DNA of 64,000 bases from Paludibaculum fermentans_A (GTDB lineage: Bacteria; Acidobacteriota; Terriglobia; Bryobacterales; Bryobacteraceae), in NCBI RefSeq assembly GCF_051172195.1, contig NZ_JBPJAQ010000005.1, forward strand, positions 124,001 through 188,000, in the 5' to 3' direction. Below, piece after piece: positions 61,938-64,000 of the stretch (the stretch's first letter is position 1; each line of letters opens with the position of its first letter). The position numbers were made by a program, and so were the translations under genes. The notes beneath the pieces were generated by a model. It saw only the letters and a program-made list of their open reading frames with translations. It ran no database searches and had not been told where the DNA came from.

Positions 61938-62953
61938 TTCAAACGGAAGACCAACTGGAGGACGTGCTCAGCACTCCTTCAACGGAAGATATTGAAGCGG
62001 TCCGCCACCTGCGCGGGCCCATCCTCATCCTGGGGGCCGCCGGCAAAATGGGCCCCTCGCTGGCCCGCCGGCTCAAACGCGCAATGCTGGCAGGGGGGAA
62101 CACCGGCCGCGTGCTCGCCGTCTCGCGTTTCAGCGCCCCGGAATCACGAGCCCTGTTCGAATCCTGGGGTATAGAAACGCTCTCCTGCGACATGCTCCAG
62201 CCCGGCGCCCTTGAGCAACTGCCCGACGCTGAAAACGTCATCTACATGGCGGCCCGCAAATTCGGCTCCACCGGCAACCCCTCGCTCACCTGGGCCATCA
62301 ACTCCTTCCTGCCGGGCCTCGTCGCCCGCCGCTATCGCGCGGCTCGCATTGCCGCTTTCTCCTCCGGCAACGTCTATCCCCTCGTCCCCGTCGAATCCGG
62401 CGGCGCCACGGAACAAACCCCGCCGCAGCCCATCGGCGAGTACGCTCAATCCGTTCTCGCCCGCGAACGGCTGTTTGAACACGCCGCCCTGGAATGGGGC
62501 ACCAACGTCAGCCTCATCCGCCTCAACTACGCGGTGGAACTGCGTTACGGCGTCCTCGTCGACATCGGCCGCAAGGTTCTCAGCGGCACGCCCGTCGATG
62601 TCACCATGGGGCACGTCAATGTCATCTGGCAGGGCGATGCGAATTCCGTGGCCATCCGGTCCCTCGCGCATTGCTCCAGCCCGGCCTTCGTCCTGAATCT
62701 CACAGGACCCGGCACGCTGCCCGTGCGCGACATCGCACAGGAGTTCTCCACCCGCCTCGGCCGCCCCGTCGAGTTTCATGGCGCCGAGTCGCCCACCGCC
62801 CTCCTCAACAACGCCGCCCTCTGCCACTCCCTCTTCGGTCCACCCCAGGTCAGCGTCGCGCAAATGATCGCCTGGATTGCGGAATGGATCCAGCGGGACG
62901 GCCGGCTGCTGAACAAACCCACACACTTCGAGAACAGAGAGGGGCGCTTCTGA
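61934..62953 (+). CDS. NAD-dependent epimerase/dehydratase-like protein, Lys of YxxxK absent
   Basis: 339 residues. GAAGKMG (34-40) is the extended-SDR nucleotide site, and VIYMAARKFGSTGNPS and FSSGNVYPL are further hallmarks. The catalytic Tyr170 is in GEYAQSVLARERL, but the residue four on, normally Lys, is Val174; Arg177 might take its place. The enzyme may act on the uronate or sugar released by the upstream lyase. The start lies inside the lyase stop and the DapA-like gene follows after two bases, so the three genes are one operon. Confidence 0.82.
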   Translation: MIQTEDQLEDVLSTPSTEDIEAVRHLRGPILILGAAGKMGPSLARRLKRAMLAGGNTGRVLAVSRFSAPESRALFESWGIETLSCDMLQPGALEQLPDAENVIYMAARKFGSTGNPSLTWAINSFLPGLVARRYRAARIAAFSSGNVYPLVPVESGGATEQTPPQPIGEYAQSVLARERLFEHAALEWGTNVSLIRLNYAVELRYGVLVDIGRKVLSGTPVDVTMGHVNVIWQGDANSVAIRSLAHCSSPAFVLNLTGPGTLPVRDIAQEFSTRLGRPVEFHGAESPTALLNNAALCHSLFGPPQVSVAQMIAWIAEWIQRDGRLLNKPTHFENREGRF

Positions 62954-62955
62954 TC

Positions 62956-63918
62956 ATGTCCTGGCGAGATAGTCTGCACCAGGGGCTGGTCATCCCCGCC
63001 CATCCGCTGTGCCTCACCGCGCAGAGGACTCTCGATGAACAAACCCAGCGCGCGCTCACCCGCTACTACTTCGACTCGGGCGCAGGTGGCATTGCCGTGG
63101 GCGTCCATACGACGCAGTTCGAGATCCGGGAACGCGGCCTGCTGCGTCCCGTCCTCGAACTGGCCGCCCTCGAGGCCCGCGGTTCTTCGGCCATCCTCAT
63201 CGCCGGCGTCTGCGGACCCACCAGCCAGGCGCTCCGCGAAGCGGCCCAGGCGAGAGACCTCGGCTACCACGCCGGCTTGCTCAGCCTCTCCGCCCTGCGC
63301 GACGCCTCCATCGATGAGCTGATCGACCACGTCCGCGCCGTCGCCGAAATCATCCCCGTCTTCGGGTTCTACCTCCAGCCCGCGGTGGGAGGGCGCATCC
63401 TGCCCCACGAGTTCTGGAAGCGCTTCTGTGAAATCGAGAATCTGTGCGGCATCAAAGTCGCGCCGTTCCATCGGTACCAGACGCTGGATGTAGTACGGGC
63501 GGTAGCGGAATCCGGTCGTGAAAACGACATTGCGCTTTATACAGGAAACGACGACAACATCGTGGCCGACCTCCTCACCCCCTTCACCTTCGGCGGCACG
63601 ACGGTACGCTTCGCCGGCGGGCTCCTGGGTCAATGGGCCGTCGGTACGAAGAGCGCTGTACAGTTACTTCGACGCATTCACGAGGGCACTAACCCCTCGT
63701 TACTTCTTGCTCTCGGCGCACAACTCACAGACCTGAACTCCGCCCTGTTCGACGTCTCCAACGGCTTCCGCGGCTGCATCGCGGGCATCCACGAGGTGCT
63801 CGTCAGACAGCAGCGAATGGCAGGCCGCTGGTGCCTTAACCCCAGCGAAGACCTGTCGCCGGGACAGGCTCAGGAGATCGACCGGGTCCTCGCGGCCTAC
63901 CCCCACCTTCTCGAGTAA
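62956..63918 (+). CDS. DapA-superfamily (dihydrodipicolinate synthase-like) aldolase
   Basis: 320 residues from ATG 62956. A (beta/alpha)8 barrel of the DHDPS/N-acetylneuraminate lyase type, with FDSGAGGIAVGVHTTQF near strand 2 and AVAEIIPVFGFYLQPAVGGR with Tyr139. The Schiff-base Lys167 is in LCGIKVAPFHRYQ. In this place, downstream of a lyase and an epimerase-like gene, a 2-keto-3-deoxy-sugar aldolase or dehydratase is a better guess than lysine synthesis. The residues that select the substrate were not traced. Confidence 0.82.
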   Translation: MSWRDSLHQGLVIPAHPLCLTAQRTLDEQTQRALTRYYFDSGAGGIAVGVHTTQFEIRERGLLRPVLELAALEARGSSAILIAGVCGPTSQALREAAQARDLGYHAGLLSLSALRDASIDELIDHVRAVAEIIPVFGFYLQPAVGGRILPHEFWKRFCEIENLCGIKVAPFHRYQTLDVVRAVAESGRENDIALYTGNDDNIVADLLTPFTFGGTTVRFAGGLLGQWAVGTKSAVQLLRRIHEGTNPSLLLALGAQLTDLNSALFDVSNGFRGCIAGIHEVLVRQQRMAGRWCLNPSEDLSPGQAQEIDRVLAAYPHLLE

Positions 63919-63919
63919 G

Positions 63920-63950
63920 ACGTTTGTTTTCAATCTAGTTACAAACGTTT
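63920..63950. promoter_or_regulatory. LacI-type operator candidate
   Basis: ACGTTTGT (63920-63927) and ACAAACGT (63941-63948) form an 8-base inverted repeat. The right arm lies in ACAAACGTTTCA, whose core AAACGTTT (63943-63950) is a perfect palindrome like the centre of LacI/PurR-family operators. It sits between the aldolase stop and the ATG at 63966, in an AT-rich patch. Confidence 0.4.
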
Positions 63951-63965
63951 CACAGCAACATTAAC

Positions 63966-64000
63966 ATGGCACGCCGATACCGGCTTTACGCCTTGGTCAG
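63966..64000 (+). CDS. Possible start of a gene cut by the window end
   Basis: ATG 63966 opens MARRYRLYALV, basic then hydrophobic, as a signal peptide would begin. Only eleven codons are visible and no ribosome-binding site is clear, so this is a tentative call. Confidence 0.25.
   Translation, partial: MARRYRLYALV

Overview
The window reads as a chromosomal segment of an acidobacterium, most likely of the Bryobacteraceae (Solibacter/Paludibaculum-like). The evidence is indirect: high GC, three large ADOP-type (acidobacterial duplicated orphan permease) proteins, two of them behind PadR regulators, a VWFA-related acidobacterial protein next to a TonB receptor with an N-terminal carboxypeptidase-regulatory-like domain, and many Tat- or Sec-exported enzymes. 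No 16S or marker gene is present, so the assignment is inference. Coding density is high. There is one tRNA (Arg, anticodon TCG), no rRNA, no CRISPR array and no transposase.

Layout. 1-6009: end of a VWFA protein, TonB receptor with a Gly/Met-rich linker, lytic transglycosylase, esterase-like protein, DinB protein. 6071-11882: HD-GYP response regulator, FeoB/FeoA ferrous iron uptake, MerR-like/TPR protein, sugar-porter MFS. 11883-13831: gene-poor and repeat-bearing, with one gene of a family carrying an N-terminal STGP motif. 13832-17552: exported hypotheticals, a glycosyltransferase-like protein, GNAT, DUF6429. 17721-23401: PadR-ADOP-ADOP module behind a good sigma70-type promoter. 23419-25460: ankyrin protein, small exported protein, and a DUF2934 protein behind a potentially structured leader. 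25598-31378: Tat-exported GH1 enzyme lacking its acid/base Glu, Tat-type nitroreductase, two SDRs, ArsR-like regulator, VOC-SpoIIE phosphatase fusion. 31740-37065: ChaN-like protein, ASCH-like protein, membrane protein, and a second PadR-ADOP module with an inverted-repeat operator candidate.

37176-42979 is a tight run of DUF2760, two divergent Hsp70 proteins and ThiL. 43087-45999 is a DJ-1/PfpI-like protein whose nucleophile position is Ser, followed by a LytS/LytTR two-component pair. 46004-50829 encodes a YeiH-type exporter and a large propeller hybrid histidine kinase. 50998-56345 is a six-gene operon (esterase, ATP-grasp ligase, YbdK-like carboxylate-amine ligase, M29 aminopeptidase, second ATP-grasp-like protein, small helical protein). 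Its last four genes are chained by 4-base overlaps. I read it as a pathway that builds and trims a small peptide or amide, and it is the best candidate here for an uncharacterised system.

56407-63918: tRNA-Arg, a haem-c type chemoreceptor, SASA-type esterase, cysteine-synthase-like enzyme, and a heparinase-like/epimerase/DapA-like cluster suggesting uronate or polysaccharide catabolism. The window ends at a LacI-type operator candidate and perhaps the first codons of another gene.
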